The translations under genes and the position numbers were made by a program. The notes under the pieces were generated by a model. That model was not told where the DNA came from and did no database searches. It saw nothing but the letters and a program-made list of their open reading frames with translations. From contig NZ_CP059724.1 in the NCBI RefSeq assembly GCF_022369515.1, positions 62,001-126,000 on the forward strand: a DNA stretch of 64,000 bases. Reading direction: 5' to 3'. Positions 1 to 8,833 of this stretch are shown piece by piece. Position 1 is the first letter of the stretch; each line of letters opens with the position of its first letter. The DNA comes from Paenibacillus sp. 19GGS1-52. GTDB taxonomy: Bacteria; Bacillota; Bacilli; Paenibacillales; Paenibacillaceae.

Positions 1-746
1 GCGTATATGCTGAATTCGTCGGCCTTAATCATCTGCACTGGATCACACGCATTGATGTTGAAGGAGAAGACAAGCTGGATGACATGCTCGCGGATACCAC
101 CAGCTATAGTGCCAAGAACGTTCCCGCTCGGGAGTGGAACCCCGAATTTCTGCAGTCCCTTCATGCCCTGCCTTCCTACTATTTGAAATATTTCTATATG
201 ACCGATGCCATGCTGGCAGAGCAGTTGGAAGCCTTCAAACAAGGCGAGAACCGGGCCAAGGTCGTCAAACGCGTGGAAGAAGAGCTATTCGAGCTCTACA
301 GTGATCCCAATTTAAAAGATAAGCCACAGCAGCTGGAGCAGCGTGGTGGAGCCTTTTATTCCGAGGCCGCAGTTAATCTGATGAGATCACTATACAACGG
401 CACGAACGATATCCAGACCCTCAATGTCGCCAACCGCGGCATCTTGGACTTTCTGCCTGACGATGCGAGCATTGAGGTCAACTGTGTGGTCACCAAGACT
501 GGACCCCTGCCCTTGCCGCTAACCAAGATTCCACCTATGGCAAAGGGACTCATCCATGCCGTCAAAACCTACGAACAGCTGGCCATTGACGCCGCTGTAA
601 CCGGAGACCGCAGCCTGGCCATCCAAGCCTTGGCCCATCATCCACTCGTCCCGTCCGTCGAGATCGCGATTCTTATGCTGGATGAGATGCTGGAAGCCAA
701 TAAAGAGTATTTGCCGAATTTTTTTGGGCCAGTGGCTAGCGTTTAA
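1..746 (+). CDS. GH4 6-phospho-glucosidase, C-terminal part (start outside window)
   Basis: The reading frame is open from the window edge (first full codon at base 3) and ends at a TAA at 744-746. The first residues visible include GLNHLHW, the NAD- and metal-dependent glycosidase family 4 signature in which an Asn-His pair contributes to the active site. The later AVNLMRSLYNGTNDIQTLNV stretch is also typical of GH4 6-phospho-beta-glucosidases (LicH/ChbF type). These cytoplasmic enzymes cleave phosphorylated disaccharides imported by a PTS. About 248 residues are present of a usual 430-450, so the NAD-binding N-terminus lies upstream. It is convergent with the murR end of the MurNAc operon. 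The exact sugar (cellobiose-, chitobiose- or aryl-6-phosphate) cannot be told from this part. Confidence 0.85.
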   Translation, partial: VYAEFVGLNHLHWITRIDVEGEDKLDDMLADTTSYSAKNVPAREWNPEFLQSLHALPSYYLKYFYMTDAMLAEQLEAFKQGENRAKVVKRVEEELFELYSDPNLKDKPQQLEQRGGAFYSEAAVNLMRSLYNGTNDIQTLNVANRGILDFLPDDASIEVNCVVTKTGPLPLPLTKIPPMAKGLIHAVKTYEQLAIDAAVTGDRSLAIQALAHHPLVPSVEIAILMLDEMLEANKEYLPNFFGPVASV

Positions 747-1073
747 TTACTTACTTTCAACAGAAAAGGCAGCTCTATCTCAAAAATCAGGGGTGACCCA
801 GTGAACCGGACTGAGGAGCCCCTATTTGTTCGAAATCAGCTGATTTGAGAATTTGACGGACACCAGGGACGTTATTGATCTAATTTCTTCTCATTAGAAA
901 ATGGTTTTACTTCAATAACGTCTTCTGAGTCCGCTTCTTGTTCACCTACCCCCCTCAAAAGTGAAATAGCGGTGCTACAGTCCGCCAAATATGAACTTCC
1001 ACTATTCTGGCTTTGTATGTTTGCCCCGTTGTTCGTTCGCTCGAATTAGTCAGCCGCGAAATCAACCGCAGGC
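747..1073. other. Intergenic region with palindromes, no gene seen
   Basis: No convincing ORF is present between two convergent genes. There is a perfect 14-bp palindrome at 833-846 (AAATCAGCTGATTT). A nested hairpin follows: outer arms 868-878 and 912-922 are exact complements over 11 bp, and inner arms 879-884 and 893-898 pair over 6 bp. Neither is followed by a T-run in either direction, so they are not standard intrinsic terminators. Confidence 0.4.
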
Positions 1074-1919
1074 TTATTTCAGAAATGAAATCGCCTGATG
1101 AGTCCGTCCCAGCTTAGCAATGGTTTCCTCATATTGGGTAGAAGCATATGCAAAAAATAAGATATCAATCACCACCAGTTGAGCCAACCGCGAACTGGTT
1201 GCTCCACTTCGCAGCGTAGCTTCAGGCGCCAGCGGTGTATACAGCATCATATCCGCCAATTCGGATATCTTGTGACTGCCAAATCGGGACAAACCAATAG
1301 ACCGGACACCATATTGCTTCGCCACTCGAAACAGCTGAACTACCTCTCTAGTGTTCCCGCTGTAAGAGACACCCATAAATAGAGCATGAGGCGGAGCACT
1401 TGCCAGCGCTGCGGCAATGACATGCTCGTCCTGCAGGGCGAATGCCTGTTTACCAAGACGCAGCCACTTCTGAGCGGCATCGGCGGCCACGATGGCCGAA
1501 GCTCCGACACCATACATATAAATTACCGAGGCTTCATCAAAGCTCCGCACCACTTGCTCGATCATTTCCGGCTGTACATGCAGCACGGTATCTTGAATCG
1601 CCTGCAGGCTGTTCGAGACCGTTTTGCGAATGACATTAGGCACTGTTTCTTCAGGCTCGATATCGTAATACCCTGGCATTTGTGGTTTGGCATTATCGAC
1701 GGAGAGGCGGACCTTTAAATCCGGGAACCCCGTCAATCCAAGCGAACGGCACAGCCGGGTAATCGCAGCTGCACTCGTTCCCGCCTTCTCTGCAAGCGCA
1801 TGAATACTCAGCTTGGAGACTTCCTCAGGCTCGTCCAACATATAGCTGGCTGCCTTACGTTCCGATTCCGGCAGCTGTGTCAGCATACTCTTCATTTGCA
1901 CCACGATGCTTCCCGTCAT
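1074..1919 (-). CDS. murR: RpiR/MurR-family transcriptional regulator (HTH_6 + SIS)
   Basis: A 281-residue protein with an N-terminal RpiR-type helix-turn-helix (about residues 1-77, LAEKAGTSAAAITRLCRSLG) and a SIS sugar-phosphate-binding domain (about 120-255, containing YMYGVGASAIVAADA and GVSYSGNTREV). This is the normal size and architecture of the family. It is the last gene of the leftward murQ-murP-murR cluster, so by context it senses MurNAc-6-phosphate or a related sugar phosphate and controls the operon. In the family MurNAc-6-P is the usual effector of MurR. A near-palindromic candidate operator lies upstream of murQ at 4449-4465. The alternative is a regulator of another PTS sugar, but the murQ neighbour argues for MurR. 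Confidence 0.85.
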   Translation of the reverse strand: MTGSIVVQMKSMLTQLPESERKAASYMLDEPEEVSKLSIHALAEKAGTSAAAITRLCRSLGLTGFPDLKVRLSVDNAKPQMPGYYDIEPEETVPNVIRKTVSNSLQAIQDTVLHVQPEMIEQVVRSFDEASVIYMYGVGASAIVAADAAQKWLRLGKQAFALQDEHVIAAALASAPPHALFMGVSYSGNTREVVQLFRVAKQYGVRSIGLSRFGSHKISELADMMLYTPLAPEATLRSGATSSRLAQLVVIDILFFAYASTQYEETIAKLGRTHQAISFLK

Positions 1920-1940
1920 TTCAATCCCCCTTCTCCATGC

Positions 1941-1968
1941 AAAAACGGGCGGTTAATCCCCGCCCGTT
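1941..1968 (-). terminator. Hairpin between murP and murR
   Basis: A 9-bp perfect stem (1944-1952 with 1960-1968, AACGGGCGG/CCGCCCGTT) and a 7-nt loop are followed on the minus strand by a run of five T. Its place between murP and murR suggests partial termination that lowers murR relative to murQP. Confidence 0.7.
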
Positions 1969-2024
1969 CTGACAGATAAGATTAGGCGGCGTCTTACAGG
2001 AACCCACCTAATCCTCAGCAGTTA

Positions 2025-3467
2025 TTATTCTTCTTTATTATGCTCTACAAGCATCTGTTTTGTAAAACCGAAGAAGTAGGTTAACACAAATCCGGCGATA
2101 TAAGAGATGACTAATCCTGACAAGTACACTAGCATCGTAGCCCCAAAGCCCATTGGACCCTTAAGAAGAGGAATCAGGACTAGACCCGATGGACCTATCG
2201 CCACAGTTCCGACAAACCGCTCCGTCATGGCGAACAGACCTAGTAAGGCTCCGCCGAAGCCACCGCCCAGACAGGCTGTGATAAAAGGTCGTCCGAGGGG
2301 CAAGCTTACTCCGTAGATCAGCGGCTCACCGATCCCAAGAAACCCAACCGGCAGCGCTCCCTTAATCATATTGCGCAATCTCGAATTATGATTCAGCTTA
2401 ACATAGATGGCAATAGCCGATCCAACCTGGCCTGCTCCCGCCATCGCCAGAATGGGAAGCAGCGCCGTATACCCGACCTGAGTGATTAATTCCGCGTGAA
2501 TAGGAATGAGTGCCTGATGCAGTCCGAACATGACCAGCGGCAGGAATAACGAGGCAAGCACGAACCCCGCCAAAGGGCCACCATGGGCCAACAGCCAGAT
2601 GGTAACGTCACCGATCCCTTGAGAAATAATACCGCTTACCGGCATCAAGAAGAATACCGTCAATAGACCAACGACAAGGAGCGAGAGTGTCGGTGTCACA
2701 ATAATATCAATAGCAGCCGGAACCCGTTTACGCAGATATTTCTCCAGAACCGATAGCAATCCTGCTGCAAGAATCGCACCAATAATCCCGCCCTGGCCTG
2801 CGTTCAATTTAATCTCACCGAAGAAAGGATAGATATAAGAAATATTAGCTACCGCAGGGGCAACAATGATCGCGGCGACCGCCCCACCAAGCGCTGGTGT
2901 TCCACCAAATTCCTTGGCCGCATTAATACCGGCAAAAATCGTTAGATAACCGAAAAAGGCAGAGCCAATAACCCCCAAGATAGGCTGCAGGGTAACCACC
3001 CAATCAGCGGCATTCCCCGACGTAATCAGATTGTTCAGCAGTCCGGCAATCCCGTTAATAATCCCCGCACCGACAAGGGCCGGAATCAGCGGGATAAAGA
3101 TATTACCGATTTTCCGCAAAAAGTTTTTAAAGGGCGTATTATTTTTCTTTTTCAACTCAGACTTGATATCAGTACTTTCCTGAATCTTCGTCCCTGCGCC
3201 CGAATCATTCACAGCTCCGATTTGGATCAGCTTCCCGAATTCTTCTGCCACCTTGCTGACAACGCCCGGCCCGAGAATGATTTGATAGGTTTCATCATCT
3301 ACTACGCCGAGTACTCCCTCCACCTTCTTCAAACCAACTTCGTTGATTTGGCCGTGATCTTTAATGGAGACACGCAGCCTGGTCATGCAATTCGTGAACT
3401 CTCCAACATTCCCAGTCCCACCAATAGAATTCAGGATCTCTTGGGCCATTACTTCATACTTGTTCAT
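2025..3467 (-). CDS. murP: PTS transporter subunit EIIBC, MurNAc type
   Basis: A 480-residue membrane permease of the glucose-sucrose PTS family. It has an N-terminal EIIB domain (residues 1-85) with the phosphorylated cysteine at position 27 in FTNCMTRLRV, then an EIIC domain with about ten membrane segments (about 110-470). The GIGEPLIYGVSLPLGRPF motif of EIIC is visible. There is no EIIA domain, as in MurP, which borrows EIIA-Glc. It should import N-acetylmuramic acid from the cell surface and release MurNAc-6-phosphate inside. The gene starts 33 bp after murQ with an AGGAGG site, so they are co-transcribed. Specificity is inferred from murQ and murR; sucrose- or trehalose-type EIIBC proteins look similar. 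Confidence 0.85.
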   Translation of the reverse strand: MNKYEVMAQEILNSIGGTGNVGEFTNCMTRLRVSIKDHGQINEVGLKKVEGVLGVVDDETYQIILGPGVVSKVAEEFGKLIQIGAVNDSGAGTKIQESTDIKSELKKKNNTPFKNFLRKIGNIFIPLIPALVGAGIINGIAGLLNNLITSGNAADWVVTLQPILGVIGSAFFGYLTIFAGINAAKEFGGTPALGGAVAAIIVAPAVANISYIYPFFGEIKLNAGQGGIIGAILAAGLLSVLEKYLRKRVPAAIDIIVTPTLSLLVVGLLTVFFLMPVSGIISQGIGDVTIWLLAHGGPLAGFVLASLFLPLVMFGLHQALIPIHAELITQVGYTALLPILAMAGAGQVGSAIAIYVKLNHNSRLRNMIKGALPVGFLGIGEPLIYGVSLPLGRPFITACLGGGFGGALLGLFAMTERFVGTVAIGPSGLVLIPLLKGPMGFGATMLVYLSGLVISYIAGFVLTYFFGFTKQMLVEHNKEE

Positions 3468-3500
3468 CCTCTTAGCCTCCTGTGCTCACGTTTATGAATC

Positions 3501-4394
3501 TTACGCTTGTTGTACTGCAGGCCCGATAAAGCCCTTAGTTAGCTCCAATTTCTCTTGGGCTTCCGTATACGTACAGCCTGTCAGAATCATCAGAATGGCC
3601 AGCTTTGGCTTGCGCCCCGCCAACTCCAAGGTTGTCTCTGCTGTCGGAAGGTCGCAAGAAGTCGCTTCCATAATAATTCGTTTGGCCCGTTCGACCAATT
3701 TCTCGTTCGAGAGCTGAACATCAACCATTAAATTTCCATAGACCTTGCCGAGTCCAATCATCGCGGCTGTGGACAGCATGTTACACACCAGTTTTTGTGA
3801 GGTACCCGCCTTCAATCGGGTGGATCCGGTCAGCACTTCAGGCCCATTTTCAATTTCAATGCTGATGTCTGCCTTGTGGCTGATTTCAGCATCTTTGTTA
3901 CAGCTAATACTGATCGTCACTGCCCCCAAGCTTCTTGCATAGGCAAGACCCCCGATCACATACGGTGTTCTTCCACTGGCAGCAATCCCAACAACAGCAT
4001 CTTTCGCCGTAAGATTAATGCTCTGTAAATCCGTAACTCCCAGTTCTTCCCGATCCTCTGCACCTTCCACCGCTTTGATAAAAGCATTGCTCCCGCCAGC
4101 AATCAGGCCCACAACCATCTCCGGAGATGTTCCAAAGGTAGGTGGACATTCAACAGCATCCAGCAGTCCAATCCGCCCACTCGTACCGGCCCCCATATAA
4201 ATAAGACGTCCTCCCTGGCGCAGTGACTCCGTAATGGCCGTAACCGCTTGCGCTATATTAGGGATTTGTTCTTTAACCGCACCAGCTACTTTGGCATCCT
4301 CGTCGTTCATCACGGTAAGCAGCTCTGTAACACTCATCTGATCCAAATGCATCGTACGTTGATTTCTTCTTTCGGTCGTCAGGTTCTCTAACAT
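3501..4394 (-). CDS. murQ: N-acetylmuramic acid 6-phosphate etherase
   Basis: MurQ removes the D-lactyl ether from MurNAc-6-phosphate to give GlcNAc-6-phosphate in cytoplasmic cell-wall recycling. The 297-residue length is standard. The SIS-fold signature GAGTSGRIGLLDAVECPPTFG begins at residue 68; Glu82 matches the catalytic glutamate of the family. The second helix region (TTERRNQRTMHLDQMSV) is also characteristic. The start has an AAAGGAG site 8 nt upstream. It is the first gene of the murQ-murP-murR operon. The identification is firm. Confidence 0.95.
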   Translation of the reverse strand: MLENLTTERRNQRTMHLDQMSVTELLTVMNDEDAKVAGAVKEQIPNIAQAVTAITESLRQGGRLIYMGAGTSGRIGLLDAVECPPTFGTSPEMVVGLIAGGSNAFIKAVEGAEDREELGVTDLQSINLTAKDAVVGIAASGRTPYVIGGLAYARSLGAVTISISCNKDAEISHKADISIEIENGPEVLTGSTRLKAGTSQKLVCNMLSTAAMIGLGKVYGNLMVDVQLSNEKLVERAKRIIMEATSCDLPTAETTLELAGRKPKLAILMILTGCTYTEAQEKLELTKGFIGPAVQQA

Positions 4395-4448
4395 ATTGAA
4401 AAACTCCTTTGATGTAATAAATTCTCTATACTTCGTATTGTAGTAGTT

Positions 4449-4465
4449 TTGATATAATATTTCAA
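4449..4465. promoter_or_regulatory. Candidate MurR operator upstream of murQ
   Basis: The 17-bp near-perfect dyad TTGATATAATATTTCAA sits 55 bp upstream of the murQ start. The arms differ at one position only. RpiR-family regulators commonly bind TGAAAT/ATTTCA dyads of this kind, so this is a reasonable MurR site; the link is inference. Confidence 0.4.
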
Positions 4466-4607
4466 CATATATTTTATTTATTAAAATAATATATCATTAC
4501 ATGACGTGTCATATCACACAGTGATCGCTGTGTTTAGTCCTATCCTGTTAGTTGCTATTTCATTTTTTCCAAGGTAGATGTTGGATATTCCTAACTCAAG
4601 ACACACC

Positions 4608-4669
4608 AAGAAGAAACGGCTTTGCCGTCCTTTATATGGACGGCACCCGTTTCTTCGAGAAATAGAAGA
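4608..4669. repeat. Dispersed hairpin repeat, copy 1
   Basis: A double-stem imperfect palindrome. The outer stem is 4610-4619 with 4647-4656 (GAAGAAACGG/CCGTTTCTTC, 10 bp). The inner stem is 4623-4630 with 4638-4645 (TGCCGTCC/GGACGGCA). It is followed by GAGAAATAGAAG. A second full copy lies at 20964 and a partial one at 21064. It is non-coding and intergenic, and looks like a REP-like genomic repeat. Confidence 0.8.
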
Positions 4670-4707
4670 ATAGATGATTGCTTGTTGACATAGTACGCTT
4701 ATATTTC

Positions 4708-4746
4708 AAAAAAACAGGCCCACCAGAAATTTCTGGCTGACCTGTT
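4708..4746 (-). terminator. Terminator of the alcohol dehydrogenase gene
   Basis: Read leftward, AACAGG...CCTGTT arms (4741-4746 with 4713-4718) enclose an inner CCAGAAATTTCTGG palindrome and are followed by six to seven T. Confidence 0.8.
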
Positions 4747-4810
4747 TATGCGAAAAGACGACTGCTTCCCTAGCTACAATGTGCACAGTGGAATGACCCG
4801 AGCTGCCAAC

Positions 4811-5974
4811 TTAAAGGGAGTTGCGATAAATCGCCAGAACATCCTCTTTCTGCAGCTTCTTAATCTCGCCGAATGGACCTTTTGCCATTGCTTTGTCGGC
4901 CATAACATCCAACTGATCATCTCCGATCAGACAATCCTCAAGCCGGTTCGGAGCCCCAATGGAATCCCAGAAGGCACGTAATGCTTGTATGCCTTCTTGT
5001 GCCGTTTCCCGAGCTGTCTTATGGACAGGATCAACTCCGAACACTTGAACAGCCATTTGTTGAAATCGGCCAAGACCCTCGTCTATTACATGCTCCATCC
5101 AATTAGGGAACAGAATGGCAAGACCCGCCCCGTGCGCGATATCGTATACCGCGCTGACCGCATGCTCAATGTTATGTGTGGCCCAATCTCCATCTGTCCC
5201 CATCGCTAGCGTACCATTTAACGCCATTGTTCCAGCATAGAGAATGGTTTCCCGAGCTTCATAATCATCCAAATTGTCCAACAGCTTTGGTGCTGTTGTA
5301 ATTACAGTTCGGAGCATTGCTTCGCATAAGCTGTCTTGGATCGGTGAGTTAGCCGTGTGATGGAAATATTGCTCGAATATGTGCGACATGATATCCACGA
5401 TACCATTAATAGTCTGATCTTTAGGGACTGAGAACGTAAATTCTGGGTCCAGAATGGAGAATTGCGGGTAATTAAAATGGGCCCACCAACCATTCTTCTC
5501 CTTGGTCTCCCAGTTGGTGATGACAGAGGCAGCATTCATCTCTGATCCAGTAGCTGCCAACGTCAGGACCGTTCCATAAGATAATGCAGACTCCGGATAG
5601 ATTTTCTTGCTGATGATATCCCATACCTCCCCGTCATACTTGACACCAACGGCAATGGCCTTAACGCAGTCTATGACACTTCCGCCCCCGACAGCGAGAA
5701 TAAAATCGATATCATTGGCCTTGCAGAGTGCAATACCACTATGTACAGTTGTCAGCCGCGGATTCGGTTCAACTCCACCCAGTTCGAAGACAACCGCACC
5801 GATACCGTTCAATTGCTCCATCACACCATCATATACGCCGTTTCGCTTAATGCTTCCACCACCATAAACTACCAACACTCTTTTGCCAAAGGACTTCAAG
5901 TGACTACCAAGCTGACTGAGCGTTCCTCGTCCAAATATAAGCTGCGTCGGATTATAGTGCTCGAAAGTATTCAT
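4811..5974 (-). CDS. Iron-containing NAD(P)-dependent alcohol dehydrogenase (butanol dehydrogenase type)
   Basis: A 387-residue group III alcohol dehydrogenase, cytoplasmic. The N-terminus ([17 protein letters not shown]) and the [15 protein letters not shown] nucleotide-binding motif at about residue 95 are typical of BDH/YugJ-like enzymes. The metal site is visible as [16 protein letters not shown] and [31 protein letters not shown] segments that supply one Asp and three His. It should reduce aldehydes or ketones such as butyraldehyde or methylglyoxal-like carbonyls to alcohols. I chose the ATG at 5974 because an AGGAGG site lies 9 nt upstream; an ATG six codons earlier overlaps that site. 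It is a single gene with its own terminator at 4708-4746. Substrate is unknown. Confidence 0.85.
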   Translation of the reverse strand: MNTFEHYNPTQLIFGRGTLSQLGSHLKSFGKRVLVVYGGGSIKRNGVYDGVMEQLNGIGAVVFELGGVEPNPRLTTVHSGIALCKANDIDFILAVGGGSVIDCVKAIAVGVKYDGEVWDIISKKIYPESALSYGTVLTLAATGSEMNAASVITNWETKEKNGWWAHFNYPQFSILDPEFTFSVPKDQTINGIVDIMSHIFEQYFHHTANSPIQDSLCEAMLRTVITTAPKLLDNLDDYEARETILYAGTMALNGTLAMGTDGDWATHNIEHAVSAVYDIAHGAGLAILFPNWMEHVIDEGLGRFQQMAVQVFGVDPVHKTARETAQEGIQALRAFWDSIGAPNRLEDCLIGDDQLDVMADKAMAKGPFGEIKKLQKEDVLAIYRNSL

Positions 5975-6261
5975 TGTTCTTTGCCTCCTCATGGGTTGTT
6001 TTATGTCATGTTACCTTACGTATATTAGGTATTTTCTAATTATCCACATCAAGAATATATACTCAGATCAAATAACTGTCAATAATAATCTATTTACAAT
6101 CATTTATTATCATTTATCGTTCAATATTGATCATTCAAAAATATAAGGATACACTTCACTCCTCCTTGCTGCTTACTACGAAATGGGGCTGTCCCATAAG
6201 CCATGAAGTGGCTGCTTGGGACACCCCTTGTCTTTGGAGTCAGTTAAACGGTTGTGCTTGT

Positions 6262-6428
6262 GAGGACGCTTTCGCGACCGGACCGTTGCTCCAATCGCTG
6301 TTGTGTCCAGTTTTTTTGAATTCCCCTTAGCGGTGAAAATCCGGACACAGCATATGCTTTCGAAGCGAGCTTTCCTTCAGAAAGCTTTCGGGCGACCGCT
6401 ACCGTTTTTCCGCAATCAGTCCGTCCTC
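6262..6428. repeat. Structured 167-bp repeat-like segment inside the IS relic
   Basis: The segment is bounded by short inverted ends GAGGACG (6262-6268) and CGTCCTC (6422-6428). It contains an internal imperfect palindrome around TGTGTCC...GGACACA and a GAAAGCTTTC palindrome near 6384-6396. It occupies the place where the transposase 5' half should be. It resembles intergenic repeats I associate with Paenibacillus genomes, but only one copy is in this window, so its repeat nature is not shown here. Confidence 0.4.
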
Positions 6429-6448
6429 TCCGCTGGTTTCAGCGGGAA

Positions 6449-7299
6449 GAGCAGATTCAAGAAGGCAGAGACCTGGCTGAACTCGGCGAAGGAACCCAAT
6501 CCGGCGAGAAATTAGAAACCGCCATTCAATAGCTGGAAGCTCAGCTCCAGGAGAAACCGGAAGATAAACCACTGAAGAAAGCGGTACGTCAGTTCCGCAA
6601 GGATCTAATTCCGCGCCTGAAAAAATACGAACAATATCAGGAAACACTGGGGAGTCGAAACAGCTTTAGCAAGACGGATTCGGACGCCACCTAGGAAGAT
6701 TGCCTAAAACGCTCATCGCCGATGCAGGGTATGGAAGCGAAGAAAATTATGCTTATTTGGAACAGGAACAAATCCAAGAAGTTGTTAAGTATAGCAGCTA
6801 CCACAAAGAGAAAAGTAAAGCCTCGAGAAGCCAGATCGGAAAGATCGAAAACTGGAGTTACGACGAGGAGCAAGATACGTGGACCTGTAAGGCTGGACGA
6901 ACTCTTCATTATCGCTACGAGAGCAAAGAAAAAACGGAAAGTGGATACGAAATTCACAAACGTCATTACCAAAGTGCAAGTTGTGAAGACTGCCCACTGA
7001 AATCCAGCTGTACGAAGGCGGCGGGAAACCGGGAAGTCACCGTCAGTATGGCAGCCCTGCGTTACCGAAATCAGGCCAGGAAGCTATTGCGAAGCGAGGA
7101 AGGATATGTGCTTGCGATTCGGAGAATGACGGAACCGGAAAGTGTGTTTGGGCAACTGAAGAACAACCGGGGATTCCGGCGTTTCCTGCTTCGAGAGTTG
7201 TCAAAAGTGACGCTCGAAGTCGGGTGGCTTACGCTTGCCCATAACCTGCTAAAGCAGGCCACTACGGATCAAAAACGAAAACCAGCCAGTCTCCAATAA
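6449..7299 (+). pseudogene. IS1182-family transposase remnant
   Basis: Two frames together give the middle and C-terminal parts of an IS1182 (DDE) transposase. Frame one (6449-6693) reads EQIQEGRDLAELG..., passes an amber stop after TAIQ, continues through KKYEQYQETLGSRNSFSKTD and stops after SDAT. The other frame starts at 6700 with LPKTLIADAGYGSEENY and runs to 7299 with the ESVFGQLKNNRGFRRFLLRE helix that carries the last catalytic Glu. The segment normally lying between DAT and LPKTL (the part with the second Asp) is deleted, and the N-terminus is missing. The product cannot be a working transposase. Confidence 0.85.
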
Positions 7300-7323
7300 C
7301 CCGGAAACTGGCTCGTTTTTTAA
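7283..7323 (+). terminator. Terminator after the transposase remnant
   Basis: AGCCAGT (7284-7290) pairs with ACTGGCT (7307-7313), followed by CG and six T on the plus strand. Confidence 0.6.
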
Positions 7324-7404
7324 CTTTTACAGCTTTGAAGTGTCAAAAGACTGTCTCATACGTGAAAAATATCTTCTTTTGGGACAGCCCTATTTTCAAC
7401 AAGT

Positions 7405-8796
7405 TTAAATCACTTGGTGCTGAACCCACTTCTCCCCCCAGAAACGCTTGAGGAAAATAGCACCCCTGATTCCCCATTCGCAATTCATCGCTAACCAGAC
7501 ACCCAGGATGCCCATATGAAGTACGATTCCTAGAATATACCCCAGCACTACGCGAAACAGCCACATAGACAGCATGGACACGATCGACGTAAACTTGGCA
7601 TCTCCCGCTGCTCTAAGCGCCGATGGTGTAATGAAGCTTACGGCCCACAGTGGGATTTGAGCGAGTGTATTGATGAGCAGGATTAGGAAGATATCTCCCA
7701 CTATGTCATCCGGTGGATGAAACAGCGACACGAGCGGATAGAAAAAAGGCAAGACGAGCAGGCCCATGAAGACAAAAGAAGCCGATGCCAACACGAGAAA
7801 GGATTTGGTAAATTTTCGGGCATCCTTAACATTTCGTTGTCCCATACATTGACCCACAACCGTAATCACTGTCAAAGACAGCGCATTAGCGGGAATTTGC
7901 ATCACCCCAGCCAAGGAAGAGAGAATCGCATTAGTTGCAATAGCATAAGTACCCAAGCTAACAATGAAGATTTGGGTCAGGATTTTGCCACCATTAAAGA
8001 ACATTTGCTCAGCCGCAAACGGTAAGCCGATAAACATTATTCTTTTGAGCATCGACCAGTTCAGCACCAGCATATCCCGAAGCTTTACTTGCAGATTGTT
8101 GTCCAGCCGCAGCAGATAAAAGATCGCGCAACCCGCGGCCAAATATCTGGATACATTTGCAGAAATCGCCATGCCCAGCACACTCATATGCAGAACATTA
8201 ATAAATACGACGTTTAACAGAACATAAGTCAGATTCATAATCAGAGACAGCATCAGCGATGCTTTCATTCTCCCGATTCCGCGCAGGGCACCACATACTG
8301 CCTCTACGACAGCTATACCCAGATAGGATAAACAGCTCCCGATCAGATACGTTCGGGCATGGACCATGACATCCGGAGAAGCCGCTCCAAACAACAGATT
8401 TAATAGCGAATTATGAAACAATATCCCAAATACACCGATGCAAATGGCCAGCAGCGAAACTGAGGATACGGTACCTGCAGTGGCTTTTGATACCATCGGA
8501 TTGTTGCCACTGCCTTTGTACTGAGCAACAACAACTGTTCCACCTGTCGACACGGCAATAAACACACTTATGAGAAAAATATTCAGGGAGTCTATCATAT
8601 TCACCGCGCTGATAGCCGCTACTCCCGATGAGCTAATCATAGCCGTATTCACGAGATTTAAGCCCACCAGAAAGGCTTGATCAATTAGTAGGGGTATAAA
8701 AAGCGCGATAATCTGGTGATAATCAATCGATTCTCCAGAAAAATATTTTTCAAGAAACCGTTGGCTCTGTTTAATATTTAGGTTTGGCTCTAGCAT
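7405..8796 (-). CDS. MATE-family multidrug/metabolite exporter (downstream paralogue)
   Basis: A 463-residue integral membrane protein with about 12 hydrophobic segments in two MatE repeats. Family-type stretches include LVNTAMISSSGVAAISAVNMIDSLN near residues 45-70 and LPFAAEQMFFNGGKILTQIFIVSLG in the second half. MATE proteins expel organic cations or metabolites in exchange for sodium or protons. It is the second of two tandem genes of identical length separated by 37 bp; the two products are plainly paralogous along their whole length. The start has a purine-rich GAAGTGAAGG just upstream, a weak site. No substrate can be inferred. Confidence 0.88.
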   Translation of the reverse strand: MLEPNLNIKQSQRFLEKYFSGESIDYHQIIALFIPLLIDQAFLVGLNLVNTAMISSSGVAAISAVNMIDSLNIFLISVFIAVSTGGTVVVAQYKGSGNNPMVSKATAGTVSSVSLLAICIGVFGILFHNSLLNLLFGAASPDVMVHARTYLIGSCLSYLGIAVVEAVCGALRGIGRMKASLMLSLIMNLTYVLLNVVFINVLHMSVLGMAISANVSRYLAAGCAIFYLLRLDNNLQVKLRDMLVLNWSMLKRIMFIGLPFAAEQMFFNGGKILTQIFIVSLGTYAIATNAILSSLAGVMQIPANALSLTVITVVGQCMGQRNVKDARKFTKSFLVLASASFVFMGLLVLPFFYPLVSLFHPPDDIVGDIFLILLINTLAQIPLWAVSFITPSALRAAGDAKFTSIVSMLSMWLFRVVLGYILGIVLHMGILGVWLAMNCEWGIRGAIFLKRFWGEKWVQHQVI

Positions 8797-8833
8797 ACCT
8801 TCACTTCTTTTAGGTTTGACTTTGTCGTAATCT

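Larger units (their letters stand above)
6186..7390 (+). mobile_element. Decayed IS1182-family insertion sequence
   Basis: The ends are inverted repeats: 6186-6200 (GGGCTGTCCCATAAG) matches the complement of 7376-7390 at 14 of 15 positions. Between them lie pieces of an IS1182-type transposase, with the N-terminal half replaced by other sequence, one in-frame stop and an internal deletion. The similarity continues a few bases outside the arms on both sides, so the exact termini and any target duplication are unclear. The element cannot be active on its own. Confidence 0.75.

Noticed and set aside
6700..7299. The 199-codon frame as an intact transposase
   Set aside because: It is only the C-terminal part; the upstream half has a stop codon, a frameshift and a deletion.
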